Below are positions 15,829-24,588 of a stretch of 64,000 bases of DNA, piece by piece. How positions within the stretch are numbered: the first letter of the stretch is position 1; every line of letters starts with the position of its first letter. Source of the stretch: Enterococcus_D entomosocium (GTDB taxonomy: Bacteria > Bacillota > Bacilli > Lactobacillales > Enterococcaceae); the NCBI RefSeq assembly GCF_030441895.1, contig NZ_JARJAS010000009.1; one strand, given 5' to 3'. A program made the position numbers and the translations under genes. Below the pieces are notes generated by a model, which made no database searches, was not told where the DNA came from, and saw nothing but the letters and a program-made list of their open reading frames with translations.

Positions 15829-16683
15829 ATGAAAAAGATTTTTGGTATTGCAACAACCTTATTGTTAACTGCCGCTTTAGCTGCTTGTGGAACGGGCTCA
15901 AATTCAGGAAGCTCTGATTCATCTGCGGCTGAGGGAGAATCAACAAAATTAGTGATCGGTGCATCGGTTACGCCTCATGCGGAAATTTTAGAACAAGCCA
16001 AACCTTTACTAGCAGAAGAAGGCATTGATCTTGAAATCAAGACCTTCGATGATTATGTGTTGCCAAACAAAGCATTGGAAAATGGCGATATCGATGCCAA
16101 TTACTTCCAACACATTCCTTACTTGAACAAACAAATCGCAGACAATGGCTATGACTTTGTTAATGCCGGTGCGATCCATATCGAGCCAATGGGTCTTTAC
16201 TCAAAACGAATCTCTGATATTTCAGAACTAGAAGATGGTGCAACGGTTCTTACTTCCACTTCTGAATCTGACTGGGGTCGTATCCTAACGATTTTACAAG
16301 ATGCTGACTTGATTACCTTAAAAGACGGCGTTGATACAGAAACGGCAACCTTTGATGATATTGCTGAAAATCCGAAAAACTTAGAATTTAAACATGACGT
16401 CGATCCATCTCTTTTGGCGACTGCTTATCAAAACGACGAAGCAGACCTAATTGCCATCAATGCGAACTTCGCATTCGGGATCGATTTGAACCCAGCGGAT
16501 GATTCTGTTTTATTAGAAGCGGATAATTCTCCTTATGTCAACGTGATCGCTGTCCGCAGTGGTGACGAAGATAGCGACAAAATCAAGAAATTGATTGAAG
16601 TGCTTCATTCAGACGAAATCAAAGACTTTGTTGAAGAACAATGGCAAGGTTCAGTGAAAATCGTTGATGCTGACGCAAAATAA
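15829..16683 (+). CDS. metQ: Methionine-binding lipoprotein
   Basis: A 284-residue lipoprotein of the NlpA/MetQ family. Signal peptide with lipobox LAAC (Cys about residue 20), then a Ser/Gly-rich linker and the binding domain starting at LVIGASVTPHAEILEQAKPLL. Other family marks: ANYFQHIPYLN, IHIEPMGLYS, and TDWGR-like SDWGRIL. It delivers methionine to MetNP. Of the two nearby ATG codons the second (15829) is 8 bases from GGGAGG and is preferred. A terminator follows. Confidence 0.92.
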   Translation: MKKIFGIATTLLLTAALAACGTGSNSGSSDSSAAEGESTKLVIGASVTPHAEILEQAKPLLAEEGIDLEIKTFDDYVLPNKALENGDIDANYFQHIPYLNKQIADNGYDFVNAGAIHIEPMGLYSKRISDISELEDGATVLTSTSESDWGRILTILQDADLITLKDGVDTETATFDDIAENPKNLEFKHDVDPSLLATAYQNDEADLIAINANFAFGIDLNPADDSVLLEADNSPYVNVIAVRSGDEDSDKIKKLIEVLHSDEIKDFVEEQWQGSVKIVDADAK

Positions 16684-16706
16684 TTCACTGATAGTAAAAT
16701 GATTTT

Positions 16707-16745
16707 AAAAAGAGCGTACCGCTATTCAAGTGGGCGCTCTTTTTG
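16707..16745. terminator. Terminator between metQ and convergent Mga-like gene
   Basis: AAAGAGCG and CGCTCTTTTT arms around an 18-base loop region, T-run on the + side and A-run on the left. The minus-strand gene's last codons and stop (16722) lie within it. Confidence 0.75.
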
Positions 16746-17771
16746 TTGCGGAAAGGCAATGATGGGTTGGAAGAAAGAGACGTCTTGCCAAATGCATTCA
16801 TAGAGTAAGGGCAACTCGGGATGCTTCTTTAAAAGTTTTTCGTAGTGGGGAAGCTGTGTCAAGAAAGCACGGACCAAGCGTTGTGAACGTTCAGATAAGC
16901 GAGGATTTAATGGCGGGTAGACAAATAAATTGCCCTCCAATAATGCCCCCAGCATATGGGCTTGGAAAATTTTCGGCAAAAGAACCTCTAACGGCTGCTC
17001 GATTGGATACTGCCTCAAAACTGGGGTGATGATTTGGCATAAGAGGCCAGATTCTTCTGCAGGTACATAGAAAGGCTCCAGTGTTAGAAGCTGTTTCCAT
17101 AAAAACAAATAGCTGCGTTCACCGACTAAGTAGAAACTTGGAACAAAGTGTTTGGGAAAAACTTGTTGAGTAAACGTGATTGATGTGTTGGGATAAAAAG
17201 CAGTTTTCCGTAACTGATGGATTTGTGTCAGCTCCTGAAACGCTTGATTGGGGGAGATAAGCGCTGGGTTTGCTAAGAGGGTAAGGCGAAAAAGCACATA
17301 GCGCAGTTGTCGTTCGTTTCCAGTGATTAAAGGATAACTGCGGCGATCGATAGCTAGTTGATAAGGTGCTAAAAAGTTAGAAAAGGATGAAAAGCGCCGA
17401 TGCAAACTGGATGGGCTGAGATAATAGCGTTTGTAGAGGTCTGCAAAGGAAATAGTCGGCATTTTTAACAAGAGCAAGAGTAGCTGATAATTTACACTTT
17501 TAGTGAATAATGCAGCAATCATTTCCATATGGGGGAGGGAGCAACTGGCTGATTGCTGCAAATGACGGTCTGCACGAATGTGCCCTTGTTGTACATCATA
17601 GTGGAAGAATGGGTCCTCGTTTAAATGGCTTGACAGCAGCCGACGGATCGTTTTGACAGAGATTTTTTGGGCGGCAGCAGCTTTATTCAAAGGCAGGGGA
17701 TTTTCGGTTAAAAGTGTTGTGGAGAGTCGCAGCATTTGCATAATATCTTTTTCAAGGATATTTTTCAACAT
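16722..17771 (-). CDS. Mga-family helix-turn-helix regulator
   Basis: A 349-residue protein similar in build to Mga/AtxA-type regulators of Streptococcus and Enterococcus. Residues about 15-75 hold a first HTH (PLNKAAAAQKISVKTIRRLLSSHL), about 100-130 a second (FADLYKRYYLSPSSLHRRFSSF), followed by a PRD-like helical middle and C-terminal region. Members are often virulence or carbohydrate-responsive regulators. Two ATG codons are adjacent; the second is better spaced from AGAGGTG. The gene stands alone and converges on metQ. No target can be read from the neighbourhood. Confidence 0.72.
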   Translation of the reverse strand: MLKNILEKDIMQMLRLSTTLLTENPLPLNKAAAAQKISVKTIRRLLSSHLNEDPFFHYDVQQGHIRADRHLQQSASCSLPHMEMIAALFTKSVNYQLLLLLLKMPTISFADLYKRYYLSPSSLHRRFSSFSNFLAPYQLAIDRRSYPLITGNERQLRYVLFRLTLLANPALISPNQAFQELTQIHQLRKTAFYPNTSITFTQQVFPKHFVPSFYLVGERSYLFLWKQLLTLEPFYVPAEESGLLCQIITPVLRQYPIEQPLEVLLPKIFQAHMLGALLEGNLFVYPPLNPRLSERSQRLVRAFLTQLPHYEKLLKKHPELPLLYECIWQDVSFFQPIIAFPQQKERPLE

Positions 17772-17940
17772 CATGCACCTCTTTCAGCTAAATTTTGCAA
17801 CTGTCCTTATTATAAGGGAACTTCATTCGTTATTTTCACTCGCAAAAAATAGTCAATAAAACGTAATAAAAAACGATGTTTTTGTCGAGTATTTATTTGA
17901 AATTGCTGCTAGACAGAATTAAATGAAAGGAGGTATGCAA

Positions 17941-17978
17941 AAAAAAACCACCTTCTAAAATAAAAAGGGTGGTTTTTT
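17941..17978. terminator. Bidirectional terminator after the DUF960 gene
   Basis: AAAACCACC and GGGTGGTTTT arms with A and T runs on the two sides. It ends the minus-strand gene at 18018. Confidence 0.8.
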
Positions 17979-18017
17979 ATATAGGTGTCGTTATAAAAAG
18001 AGAATGGCGAATGGGCG

Positions 18018-18335
18018 TTAACGAGTCTCGCTAGGCAATAAAATCGTTTGCCGCTGCCCATCATCATACACATAGACTTTTTGGGGATACAGGTCGGAAT
18101 ACCGGTAAGGTAGATCAACACCAAGTTCGATTTGACTTTGTGCTTGAGAAAAAAGCAGGGTGACACGACCATGATTGTTTTGGACTTCAAAGGTGAGCAG
18201 ATTTGTCAACGGAATAAACCCTCTTAAATCAAGATCGATGATCAACCAGATACTATCGATCAATTCGCTAGGTAGTGTTTGAACAATACCGCCAGAAGCG
18301 TAACGACTGCGGTGATCATCAAATGTTTCAAACAT
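18018..18335 (-). CDS. DUF960 family protein
   Basis: A 105-residue small protein of the DUF960 family found in Firmicutes. The match rests on the N-terminal RYASGGIVQTLPSELIDSIWLIIDL pattern (family form: RY..GV...IP..LQ..LW.LID), the later FEVQN and the C-terminal hydrophobic strand. The start at 18335 is 8 bases after GGAGGGG; the earlier in-frame ATG would contain that ribosome-binding site. Monocistronic. Function unknown. Confidence 0.72.
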   Translation of the reverse strand: MFETFDDHRSRYASGGIVQTLPSELIDSIWLIIDLDLRGFIPLTNLLTFEVQNNHGRVTLLFSQAQSQIELGVDLPYRYSDLYPQKVYVYDDGQRQTILLPSETR

Positions 18336-18653
18336 AATAAACCCCTCCTTCAAGTAGGCTTGCCACTAACATCAAATTTGTCTATTTATCATAATGAAGA
18401 ACCGTCAAAAATGCAACTACTTCTGCTTTTCTTTTTGGTCAGCGACGCATTTTAACTATTTTTTTAAAAATTTGTTGGGTTGGCTGGACCAAGCTTTCCC
18501 AAAGACGTCTTTCAATGGGAAATAGTCAGTTGCAGCATACCAGCTCTTCGTAAGAATGAAAAGGACTCTTGAAGGGAAATCCCTTCAAGAGTCCTACATT
18601 TCTTAGAAGTGTCTGTTGATTGAAGACGTGGTCTTAAGAACGGTGTTCTATGA
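18336..18653. other. Intergenic region between DUF960 and rplY
   Basis: About 320 bases without a gene, containing only the rplY terminator (18560-18597) and the AT-rich upstream region of DUF960, in which I see TTGACG on the minus strand near 18403-18408 but no matching -10 box. Confidence 0.5.
18560..18597 (-). terminator. Terminator of rplY
   Basis: Perfect 15-bp arms AGGACTCTTGAAGGG and CCCTTCAAGAGTCCT around a 4-base loop, with TTTTC on the minus-strand side. Confidence 0.88.
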
Positions 18654-19268
18654 TTACTCTTCGTCTTCACCGATAACTGCTGGTTCAGCAGCTTCGCCGG
18701 CTTCTTCATCTTCAGAGATTTCTTGTGGTTCAGTAACCGCAACGATTTGTTCTTCTGGATCGGTCACGATCGTGTACTCGTCGTTCTTAGGCAGATCAGC
18801 CACTGTTAATGAATCGCCGATCTCTAATGACGTTACATCGATCTCAACACGTTCAGGCAATTTGTCTGGTGTTGCTGATACAACGACTGTATACAAGTTT
18901 TGTGCTAGAACACCACCAGCTTTGACACCAGCAGATTCGCCAATTAAGGTTACTTCTGCTTCTACTTCGGTTTCTTCATTCATATCGACAGATAGGAATT
19001 CAACGTGGGTTAAATTGCGTGTGAAGGTATCTGATTGATACTCTTTGATCAGTGTATTGACTTTTTTGCCTTCTAAACTGATCGTGATTACGGTATTCAA
19101 TCCATTTTCACGCAAGATTTTTTCTAATTCTGCTGCATTGACAGCAATCGGTGTGCTTTCTACTTTGTACCCATTGACAATTGCAGGTACTTTTCCTTCG
19201 TGACGCAACTTGTTCCGTAAAGAACGTGGGCGAACTTCTCTTTTCGTAACTTCTAATGATACTGACAT
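18654..19268 (-). CDS. rplY: 50S ribosomal protein L25 / general stress protein Ctc
   Basis: A 204-residue CTC-type L25. The N-terminal 95 residues are the 5S-rRNA-binding L25 domain (KREVRPRSLRNKLRHEGKVP...YNGKVES-like), followed by the TL5/CTC beta domain (about 100-185) and an acidic tail rich in E, D and A. It binds loop E of 5S rRNA in the large subunit. The start is preceded by AGGAGG. A hairpin stands directly upstream of the ribosome-binding site, which may be regulatory. Monocistronic with its own terminator. Confidence 0.93.
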   Translation of the reverse strand: MSVSLEVTKREVRPRSLRNKLRHEGKVPAIVNGYKVESTPIAVNAAELEKILRENGLNTVITISLEGKKVNTLIKEYQSDTFTRNLTHVEFLSVDMNEETEVEAEVTLIGESAGVKAGGVLAQNLYTVVVSATPDKLPERVEIDVTSLEIGDSLTVADLPKNDEYTIVTDPEEQIVAVTEPQEISEDEEAGEAAEPAVIGEDEE

Positions 19269-19291
19269 AACTCAATTCCTCCTAAAATTTT

Positions 19292-19316
19292 CTCGTTAGT
19301 AACGAGATTTTTTAAG
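19292..19316 (-). promoter_or_regulatory. Hairpin immediately before the rplY ribosome-binding site
   Basis: On the minus strand TCTCGTT and AACGAGA form a 7-bp stem with a 3-base loop, 8 bases before AGGAGG. It could modulate translation or mRNA stability. On the + strand the same stem is followed by six T, but no + gene precedes it. Confidence 0.4.
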
Positions 19317-19369
19317 CAAATTTTGTTAACTCTGCACATTAAGTGGTACGTGAGTGAAAACACGCAAAA

Positions 19370-19393
19370 GGGCAGTTGTGTACACAACTGCCC
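19370..19393. repeat. Perfect 24-bp palindrome upstream of rplY
   Basis: GGGCAGTTGTGT followed by ACACAACTGCCC, a perfect dyad, with TTTTGC on its minus-strand side. It lies about 100 bases upstream of the rplY start and 176 bases before rsuA. It may be a weak terminator on the minus strand or an operator. Confidence 0.55.
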
Positions 19394-19568
19394 CAGAAAG
19401 TTTTGGTTCAACTTTTCTCCACCAGGTCATAACGCTGTGTATGAGAAACTATATTTACTTTACTCTTTAACCTTACGCAAAAAGACAAAGAAAGTCAAAT
19501 CATTTGAAATCCTGGCAGTTTCCTTTCGCTAGATCCTAAGCTATAATAGCCACTATGGAGAAAAATTT

Positions 19569-20285
19569 ATGCGTTTAGATAAAGTGATCGAGCAACAATT
19601 GAATACATCCCGGAAAGAGATGAAACGGTTGTTTCAGCAAGGAAAAGTCTTTGTGGATCATAGGATTGAGCGAAGGCCCGAGCGCAACGTCGATAGCAGC
19701 TTGCATCAAATCATGGTTGCGGGGCGGCAGTTGGAAACACAGGAACGCTATTATATCGTCAACAAACCCAAGGGTGTCGTTACAGCCAATCTGGATCAAC
19801 AGCACCAGACAGTGATCGCTTTGATTGCACCCGAAGATCAACATCCTGAACTTTATGCCGTCGGTCGATTGGATCGGGACACGGAAGGGTTGGTATTAGT
19901 TACGACGAATGGTCAGTTAGGCTATGACTTGCTGCATCCCACCAAAAAGGTGACCAAGCGATATGAAGTGGTGGTCAATGACTTGGTGACTCCTGAGGAT
20001 GTGGCGGCATTTGCTGCAGGGATCACCTTTCATGGTGGTGTCACTTGCAAACCAGCTGCCCTAACGATCATCGATGCCCGAGCGGATCATTCCTTTGTTT
20101 CGTTAGAAATTGCTGAAGGCAAGTTCCATCAAGTGAAAAAGATGTTTTTAGCCCGAGGGAAAAAAGTCATTCAGCTGAAACGAACAGCGATGGGTTCGCT
20201 GGTTCTACCAGATGATTTAGCAGTGGGCAGTTATCGCTCGCTGACGCAAGAAGAATTAAAAGGACTGGCGGCGCATTTCCGCTGA
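19569..20285 (+). CDS. rsuA: 16S rRNA pseudouridine synthase, RsuA family
   Basis: A 238-residue RsuA-type enzyme. An S4 RNA-binding domain occupies residues 1-50 (MRLDKVIEQQLNTSRKEMKRLFQQGKV), and the catalytic domain carries the universal aspartate in GRLDRDTEGLVL (about residue 102). KRYEVVV and FHQVKKMF are further family motifs. It isomerises a uridine of 16S rRNA (position 516 in E. coli). A TATAAT at 19542-19547 supplies the -10. The following gene starts 14 bases after the stop, so the two are probably one transcript. Confidence 0.9.
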   Translation: MRLDKVIEQQLNTSRKEMKRLFQQGKVFVDHRIERRPERNVDSSLHQIMVAGRQLETQERYYIVNKPKGVVTANLDQQHQTVIALIAPEDQHPELYAVGRLDRDTEGLVLVTTNGQLGYDLLHPTKKVTKRYEVVVNDLVTPEDVAAFAAGITFHGGVTCKPAALTIIDARADHSFVSLEIAEGKFHQVKKMFLARGKKVIQLKRTAMGSLVLPDDLAVGSYRSLTQEELKGLAAHFR

Positions 20286-20299
20286 GAAAGAGGGAGAAA

Positions 20300-20983
20300 A
20301 TGAAGTATAAAACATTATTATTTGATGTCGATGACACGATCCTCGACTTTCAAGATACCGAAGATCAAGCCTTAAAAGCACTGTTTGAAGCTCATGGCTT
20401 GGAAATGACTCCAGAGCGCAAACAAAGCTATCAAACGATCAATCATGATTTGTGGCAGCAGTTTGAGCAAGGGAAAATCACGAGAGACCAAGTCATCAAT
20501 GAGCGTTTTGGCTTGTTTTTTGAAACGCAAGGCATTCAGGTCGATAGTCCAGCAGTTGAATTGGCGTACCGAGAATTTCTAAATGAAGGACATAAACTGT
20601 TAGACAACAGTGATGAGATCTTAGCGGAGTTGGCGCAGCATTTTGACCTATACGTGGTTACGAACGGGGTTTCTGAAACCCAGTACCGTCGCTTGGAAGA
20701 TGCCAAATTGAAGCCCTATTTCCGTGATATTTTTGTTTCAGAAGACACGGGTTATCAAAAACCAATGAAAGAATATTTTGACTACGTGTTTGCCCGCATA
20801 CCAAACGTTAAAAAACAAGAAACAGTCATTATTGGCGATTCACTGACTTCAGATATCTTAGGCGGACAATTGGCAGGGATCGACACGATTTGGTTTAATC
20901 CAAAGAAAAAAAACAGTGGTGAGATTCAGCCTACCGTTGAGATCGAACGTTTGCAGCAATTACTTCCTTTATTGCAGCACTGA
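20300..20983 (+). CDS. HAD-family noncanonical pyrimidine nucleotidase, YjjG/YfnB-like
   Basis: A 227-residue HAD hydrolase. Motif I is FDVDDTILDF (nucleophile Asp about residue 9), motif II VTNG (about 117-120), motif III lysine in YQKPMKEYF, motif IV VIIGDSLTSDILGG. The helical cap is of the C1 type. YjjG enzymes dephosphorylate noncanonical pyrimidine nucleotides and so clean the nucleotide pool. The gene directly follows rsuA with an AGGGAG ribosome-binding site. Confidence 0.85.
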   Translation: MKYKTLLFDVDDTILDFQDTEDQALKALFEAHGLEMTPERKQSYQTINHDLWQQFEQGKITRDQVINERFGLFFETQGIQVDSPAVELAYREFLNEGHKLLDNSDEILAELAQHFDLYVVTNGVSETQYRRLEDAKLKPYFRDIFVSEDTGYQKPMKEYFDYVFARIPNVKKQETVIIGDSLTSDILGGQLAGIDTIWFNPKKKNSGEIQPTVEIERLQQLLPLLQH

Positions 20984-21066
20984 TTCTACAGAAACAGTAG
21001 TAATTTGCCGAATTTTCGCTATAATAGAACCAGTGTGAATTTTTTAAGATGAAAGAGGTTAATTGA

Positions 21067-21690
21067 ATGACGAATGGCAAGCCCATTATTATTGGTGTGA
21101 CAGGTGGATCAGGTAGTGGAAAAACAAGCGTGAGTCGGGCGATCTTTAATCATTTCCCTAACCATTCTATTATGATGCTTGAACAAGACTCCTACTATAA
21201 AGACCAAAGTGATCTGAGCTTTGAAGAACGGTTGAACACCAACTATGACCATCCTTTTGCATTTGATACTGATTTGTTGATCGATCACTTGCAGCAGCTG
21301 CTTGCATATCAAACGATCGAAAAACCTGTCTATGATTATGTCGCTCATACTCGCAGCGAAGCAACGATCATTCAAGAACCCAAAGAAGTCATTATCTTGG
21401 AAGGGATCTTGATTTTAGAAGATGAGCGATTACGTAATTTAATGGATATTAAACTTTATGTTGATACAGACGATGATATTCGGATTATTCGCCGAATCAA
21501 ACGTGATATGGAAGAACGTGGCCGGACGTTGGATTCTGTGATCGAACAATACTTGACGGTCGTAAAACCGATGTATCATCAATTTATCGAACCGACAAAA
21601 CGGTATGCTGATGTCATCGTACCAGAAGGCGGCGAAAACCACGTAGCCATTGATTTGATTACGACCAAAGTGGCAACCTTTTTATCCTAA
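21067..21690 (+). CDS. udk: Uridine kinase
   Basis: A 207-residue uridine/cytidine kinase. Walker A GVTGGSGSGKTS (about residues 10-21), then the LEQDSYYKDQ segment and NYDHPFAFD (substrate loop), and the ILEGILILEDERLR Walker-B-like region. It makes UMP from uridine in pyrimidine salvage. A TATAAT (21020-21025) stands upstream, and GAAAGAGG provides the ribosome-binding site. A noncoding region with a structured RNA follows. Confidence 0.93.
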   Translation: MTNGKPIIIGVTGGSGSGKTSVSRAIFNHFPNHSIMMLEQDSYYKDQSDLSFEERLNTNYDHPFAFDTDLLIDHLQQLLAYQTIEKPVYDYVAHTRSEATIIQEPKEVIILEGILILEDERLRNLMDIKLYVDTDDDIRIIRRIKRDMEERGRTLDSVIEQYLTVVKPMYHQFIEPTKRYADVIVPEGGENHVAIDLITTKVATFLS

Positions 21691-21817
21691 GGTTTCTTGA
21701 ATCCATCGATTTGAACGTTTCTTTTGAGAAGAAACAACTGGTTCATGTAAAACTGCTGATAAGTGCTCTTTCTTGAAAGATGTTTATCCGCAGTTTTTGA
21801 TTTTATAAAAAAAACAG

Positions 21818-22035
21818 TAGTATTCCGACTAATTTTATGGTAAAGTAATCCTCATGCGACGAGTCGAGAAGGTCTAGCATTAGCTGACCAGATTGATAGC
21901 AGAGGCACACCGCGTAAGCAACCTACCGGATTTGTAGGGTGTCGGAATATTCCTTTTGTGGAGATAGGGTATTCTACTAGCAATAGTACTGTGAGTGAAA
22001 AAAGTTGTGAACAATTTTGTTCACAGCTTTTTTTT
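21818..22035 (+). ncRNA. Unassigned structured RNA ending in a strong terminator
   Basis: The 350-base gap after udk contains a compact folding unit. TATTCCGAC (21821-21829) pairs with GTCGGAATA (21941-21949) as a long-range closing stem. Inside it are a hairpin GGTC-T-AGC/GCT-GACC (21871-21889) and a CCTAC/GTAGG hairpin (near 21921-21937). The 3' part has a TACT/AGTA stem and then the terminator at 22002-22035. No open frame of note is present. It does not match the T-box, SRP, tmRNA, RNase P or common riboswitch cores I know; a 6S-like RNA is conceivable but unproven. It precedes no co-directional gene, so a trans-acting sRNA is likelier than a cis riboswitch. Confidence 0.5.
22002..22035. 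terminator. Terminator of the structured RNA and of the GNAT gene
   Basis: AAGTTGTGAACA and TGTTCACAGCTT arms (one wobble), T-run on + and A-run on the left, so it can work for both strands. Confidence 0.85.
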
Positions 22036-22041
22036 GTTTAT

Positions 22042-22515
22042 TTACGTGAGAGAACAGCGATAGATGGTGGAAGACTCTCCCCAAGGGTGGTAGCCAGTGC
22101 CGATCGGTTCGAAAGCAAACTGCTCATAAAAAGTAGAAAGATCCGTACATAGATACAGAGAATCAAAACCAGCTCCAGCAGCGCGCTGTTTAGCTGTTTC
22201 GATCAAAAGGCGGGCACCGCCTTGGCCACGCCACAAAGGGTCCACATACAAGGCGCAAAGCCAAGGCGTCAAATCCATCCGACTGATGAAGTCGTTGGTG
22301 ATCAAGCCGCCGCAGCCGATGATTTGATAAGGTCCGTCGGATGCCATCTCATCGTTGACCAGCAGTAGCCATTGCGGCAAAATGCTTGTTGAAAAACTAT
22401 GGGTCAGGCTGTCTTCATAAACCATGAGGGAATCGGGGCCAGCCCACTGTTTTTGGAAGTAACGGATCGCTTCTGCTAAGTATTCAGGGTGTTCTTTAAG
22501 GGTGATGACCTGCAT
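22042..22515 (-). CDS. GNAT-family N-acetyltransferase
   Basis: A 157-residue acetyltransferase. The acetyl-CoA motif A is LYVDPLWRGQGGARLLIETAKQRA (about residues 95-118), preceded by a beta strand with IGCGGLITND and followed by FDSLYLCTD and FYEQFAFEPIG. The substrate is unknown. It lies 11 bases downstream of the histidine kinase gene on the same strand and may be in the ciaRH-like transcript. Confidence 0.82.
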   Translation of the reverse strand: MQVITLKEHPEYLAEAIRYFQKQWAGPDSLMVYEDSLTHSFSTSILPQWLLLVNDEMASDGPYQIIGCGGLITNDFISRMDLTPWLCALYVDPLWRGQGGARLLIETAKQRAAGAGFDSLYLCTDLSTFYEQFAFEPIGTGYHPWGESSTIYRCSLT

Positions 22516-22526
22516 TTTTTTCTCCT

Positions 22527-23843
22527 TTATCCTTCTTTAGGTAAGCGAATCTGAAAAATAACCCCTCGTGGCTGCAGATCTTTGACCAGAATTTGTCCTT
22601 TGTGCTCTTCGACGATTTGCTTGGCGATCGCTAAGCCTAAACCATAGCCGCCGGTCTCCTTGGAGCGAGAACGATCCTCGCGGTAGAAGCGGTCAAAGAT
22701 GCGAGCTTTCTCTTCATCGGAAATAGTTGGTCCCGTGTTTTTGACCTCGATCAGCCATTGCTTGTTAGAAATCTCCGATAAGAGCGTAATTTTATCACCA
22801 CTGCTGGTATATTTTAAGGCATTATCTAGGAGAATCACGAGGACTTGATGAATTTTCTTTTGATCAAAGCAAGCGGTCGTTTTGGCAAAATTTTCGACAA
22901 TAAAATGTTTTTGATCCAGTTCGGCAATTTCTTTGAAAGGTTTGACTAAGTCATCGATAAACGGAACTAATTCGACGGTTTCTTTCGTTAACTGCAGTTG
23001 ATTGGAATCACTGCGGGCAATCGTTAGTAGATCAGCCGTTAATCCAGTTAGCCGTCGGGTTTCCGCTAACGCTTGTGCAATGCTTTCAGATTCTTCAATG
23101 ATCGTATGATTGGGCTTGGTAAACAGGCGCTCCAGACTATTTTGAATGATCGTCAATGGTGTGCGCAGCTCGTGAGAAGCATTTTCGACAAATTCTTGTT
23201 GTTTCTTCCACGAGGCTAAAATTGGGCGCATGTTCAAGCTGGAAAGCAAGTAGCTGATCCCGATCGAGAGAATCCAGAAAAAAATCATCGATAAAATCAA
23301 GATGGTTTGGAAATTGTTCATGGCATTTTTGATTTGATTGGTGTTCGCTAAGACTTGGATATAGCCGACCCCGGCGTCATTGGTTGGGGCTTTGGTGGTG
23401 ATTGAGCGAAACAAAAGTGTCTCTTCTTCCTCTGACAAGGACTGATCCACCACTGAAAAAGACGTGATACTGTCTAAATGGCTCGTATCTAAAGATAGAC
23501 TTGCCAATTGTGAAAAACGGCCGCCTAAAGTCTGTTTGTTTAAAATCTCGCCGTCCTCAGACCAGAGGATCAACTGGGTGTTGAAGCGATTGGTACCAGG
23601 GATCTTCGGCATTGCACTATCTGGTGGCAATACCTCTAGATTGGATTGTGAAGCGCTGATCTCAGCTTGGATCAAGCGGGTATCTTTGACTGCTTGTTCC
23701 AAAGAAATATCGGTTTGACGATAAGCCGATTGGTTGAATAATTGGAGCACGATCGTTCCTAAAAGTAAGAAGACCAAAGCAAAGGCACTGACATTTAGGA
23801 GAAAGGAGTGCAGCCGTTGTCTCTTAGAGCGTTCTTTATTCAT
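22527..23843 (-). CDS. Sensor histidine kinase, CiaH-like
   Basis: A 438-residue membrane sensor kinase. Two transmembrane segments (about residues 12-35 and 170-195) flank an extracellular sensor domain of about 135 residues. H-box: FVENASHELRTPLTIIQNSLERL (phospho-His about residue 222); N-box VILLDNALKYT; G-boxes YGLGLAIA. It is paired with the OmpR-type regulator encoded 3 bases upstream. Because that regulator is close to streptococcal CiaR, I regard this as the CiaH counterpart. The signal is unknown; in streptococci the system responds to envelope stress. Confidence 0.85.
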   Translation of the reverse strand: MNKERSKRQRLHSFLLNVSAFALVFLLLGTIVLQLFNQSAYRQTDISLEQAVKDTRLIQAEISASQSNLEVLPPDSAMPKIPGTNRFNTQLILWSEDGEILNKQTLGGRFSQLASLSLDTSHLDSITSFSVVDQSLSEEEETLLFRSITTKAPTNDAGVGYIQVLANTNQIKNAMNNFQTILILSMIFFWILSIGISYLLSSLNMRPILASWKKQQEFVENASHELRTPLTIIQNSLERLFTKPNHTIIEESESIAQALAETRRLTGLTADLLTIARSDSNQLQLTKETVELVPFIDDLVKPFKEIAELDQKHFIVENFAKTTACFDQKKIHQVLVILLDNALKYTSSGDKITLLSEISNKQWLIEVKNTGPTISDEEKARIFDRFYREDRSRSKETGGYGLGLAIAKQIVEEHKGQILVKDLQPRGVIFQIRLPKEG

Positions 23844-23846
23844 AGA

Positions 23847-24521
23847 CTAGGCTCCTTGCATAATATAGCCGACATTTCGCAACGTACGGATCTCTTTGTC
23901 GATTCCTGTCTGGCGCAAGTGTTTTCGCAGATTGCTCATGTAGACTTCTACGACAGTCAGGGTCGTTTCTGAATCGAACCCCCAGATGCGATCAAAAATC
24001 TGTTCCTTGGTCAAAATAATGTTTCTATTTTGTAGAAAATAGAGCAGTAGCTCAAATTCTTTCCCTTGAATCGGTAAAAGCTCCCCTTGATAGCTGACCT
24101 CGTTGGTGCCAAGGTTACAGAGCAACCCGTTATATTCCAGTGTATTTTCATTGAACAAACCTAAGGAGCGTTTTAGCAACGCTTTGATCCGCATCAATAA
24201 TTCTTCCCGATAAAAAGGCTTGGTCAAATAATCATCAGCCCCTTTTTGAAAGCCGGTTACTTTGTCTTCTAAGCCGTCTTTGGCTGTTAAAATCAGGACG
24301 GGTGTTTGGAGTCCTTTTTTTCGTAATGCTGAAAGCACCTCATAGCCGTTCATCTCAGGCATCATCAAGTCAAGAATAATCAAGTCATAGATCCCCGTTT
24401 CCGCCTCGTACAAGCCTTCACTGCCATCATATGCTTGCGTGACTTCACCGATTTCGCTGACGATCTCTTTCATATTTTCAGATAATGTTTTGTCATCTTC
24501 GATTACTAATAATTTAATCAT
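23847..24521 (-). CDS. OmpR-family response regulator, CiaR-like
   Basis: A 224-residue response regulator. Receiver domain (1-120) with IEDD, phospho-acceptor D in DLIILDLMMPEMNG (about residue 51), and the conserved lysine in YLTKPFY. The C-terminal winged-helix domain includes GKEFELLLYFLQN, IFDRIWGFDSETTLTVVEVYMSNLRKHL and RNVGYIM. The wording of the C-terminus and the segments QIFDR.WGFDS and TTPVLI.TAK closely follow S. pneumoniae CiaR. CiaR binds NTTAAG-N5-TTTAAG, and exactly this box occurs in two promoters of this locus, which supports the assignment. Confidence 0.87.
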   Translation of the reverse strand: MIKLLVIEDDKTLSENMKEIVSEIGEVTQAYDGSEGLYEAETGIYDLIILDLMMPEMNGYEVLSALRKKGLQTPVLILTAKDGLEDKVTGFQKGADDYLTKPFYREELLMRIKALLKRSLGLFNENTLEYNGLLCNLGTNEVSYQGELLPIQGKEFELLLYFLQNRNIILTKEQIFDRIWGFDSETTLTVVEVYMSNLRKHLRQTGIDKEIRTLRNVGYIMQGA

Positions 24522-24588
24522 GTTCCCACCTCTTTAAGGATAAGAATAGCACGAATAGCATAAAAAATGCTTAAAAAAACTGTTTTGT

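Noticed and set aside
17935..17960. GGAGG followed by ATG and a 7-codon frame (MQKKTTF) on the + strand
   Set aside because: The frame lies in a bidirectional terminator with no downstream gene; the Shine-Dalgarno-like bases are probably chance.
21818..22035. SRP RNA, tmRNA, RNase P RNA or a common riboswitch as identity for the RNA after udk
   Set aside because: None of their conserved cores (for example GGAAGGAAGCAGCC for SRP, or the GGGGA tmRNA start) is present.
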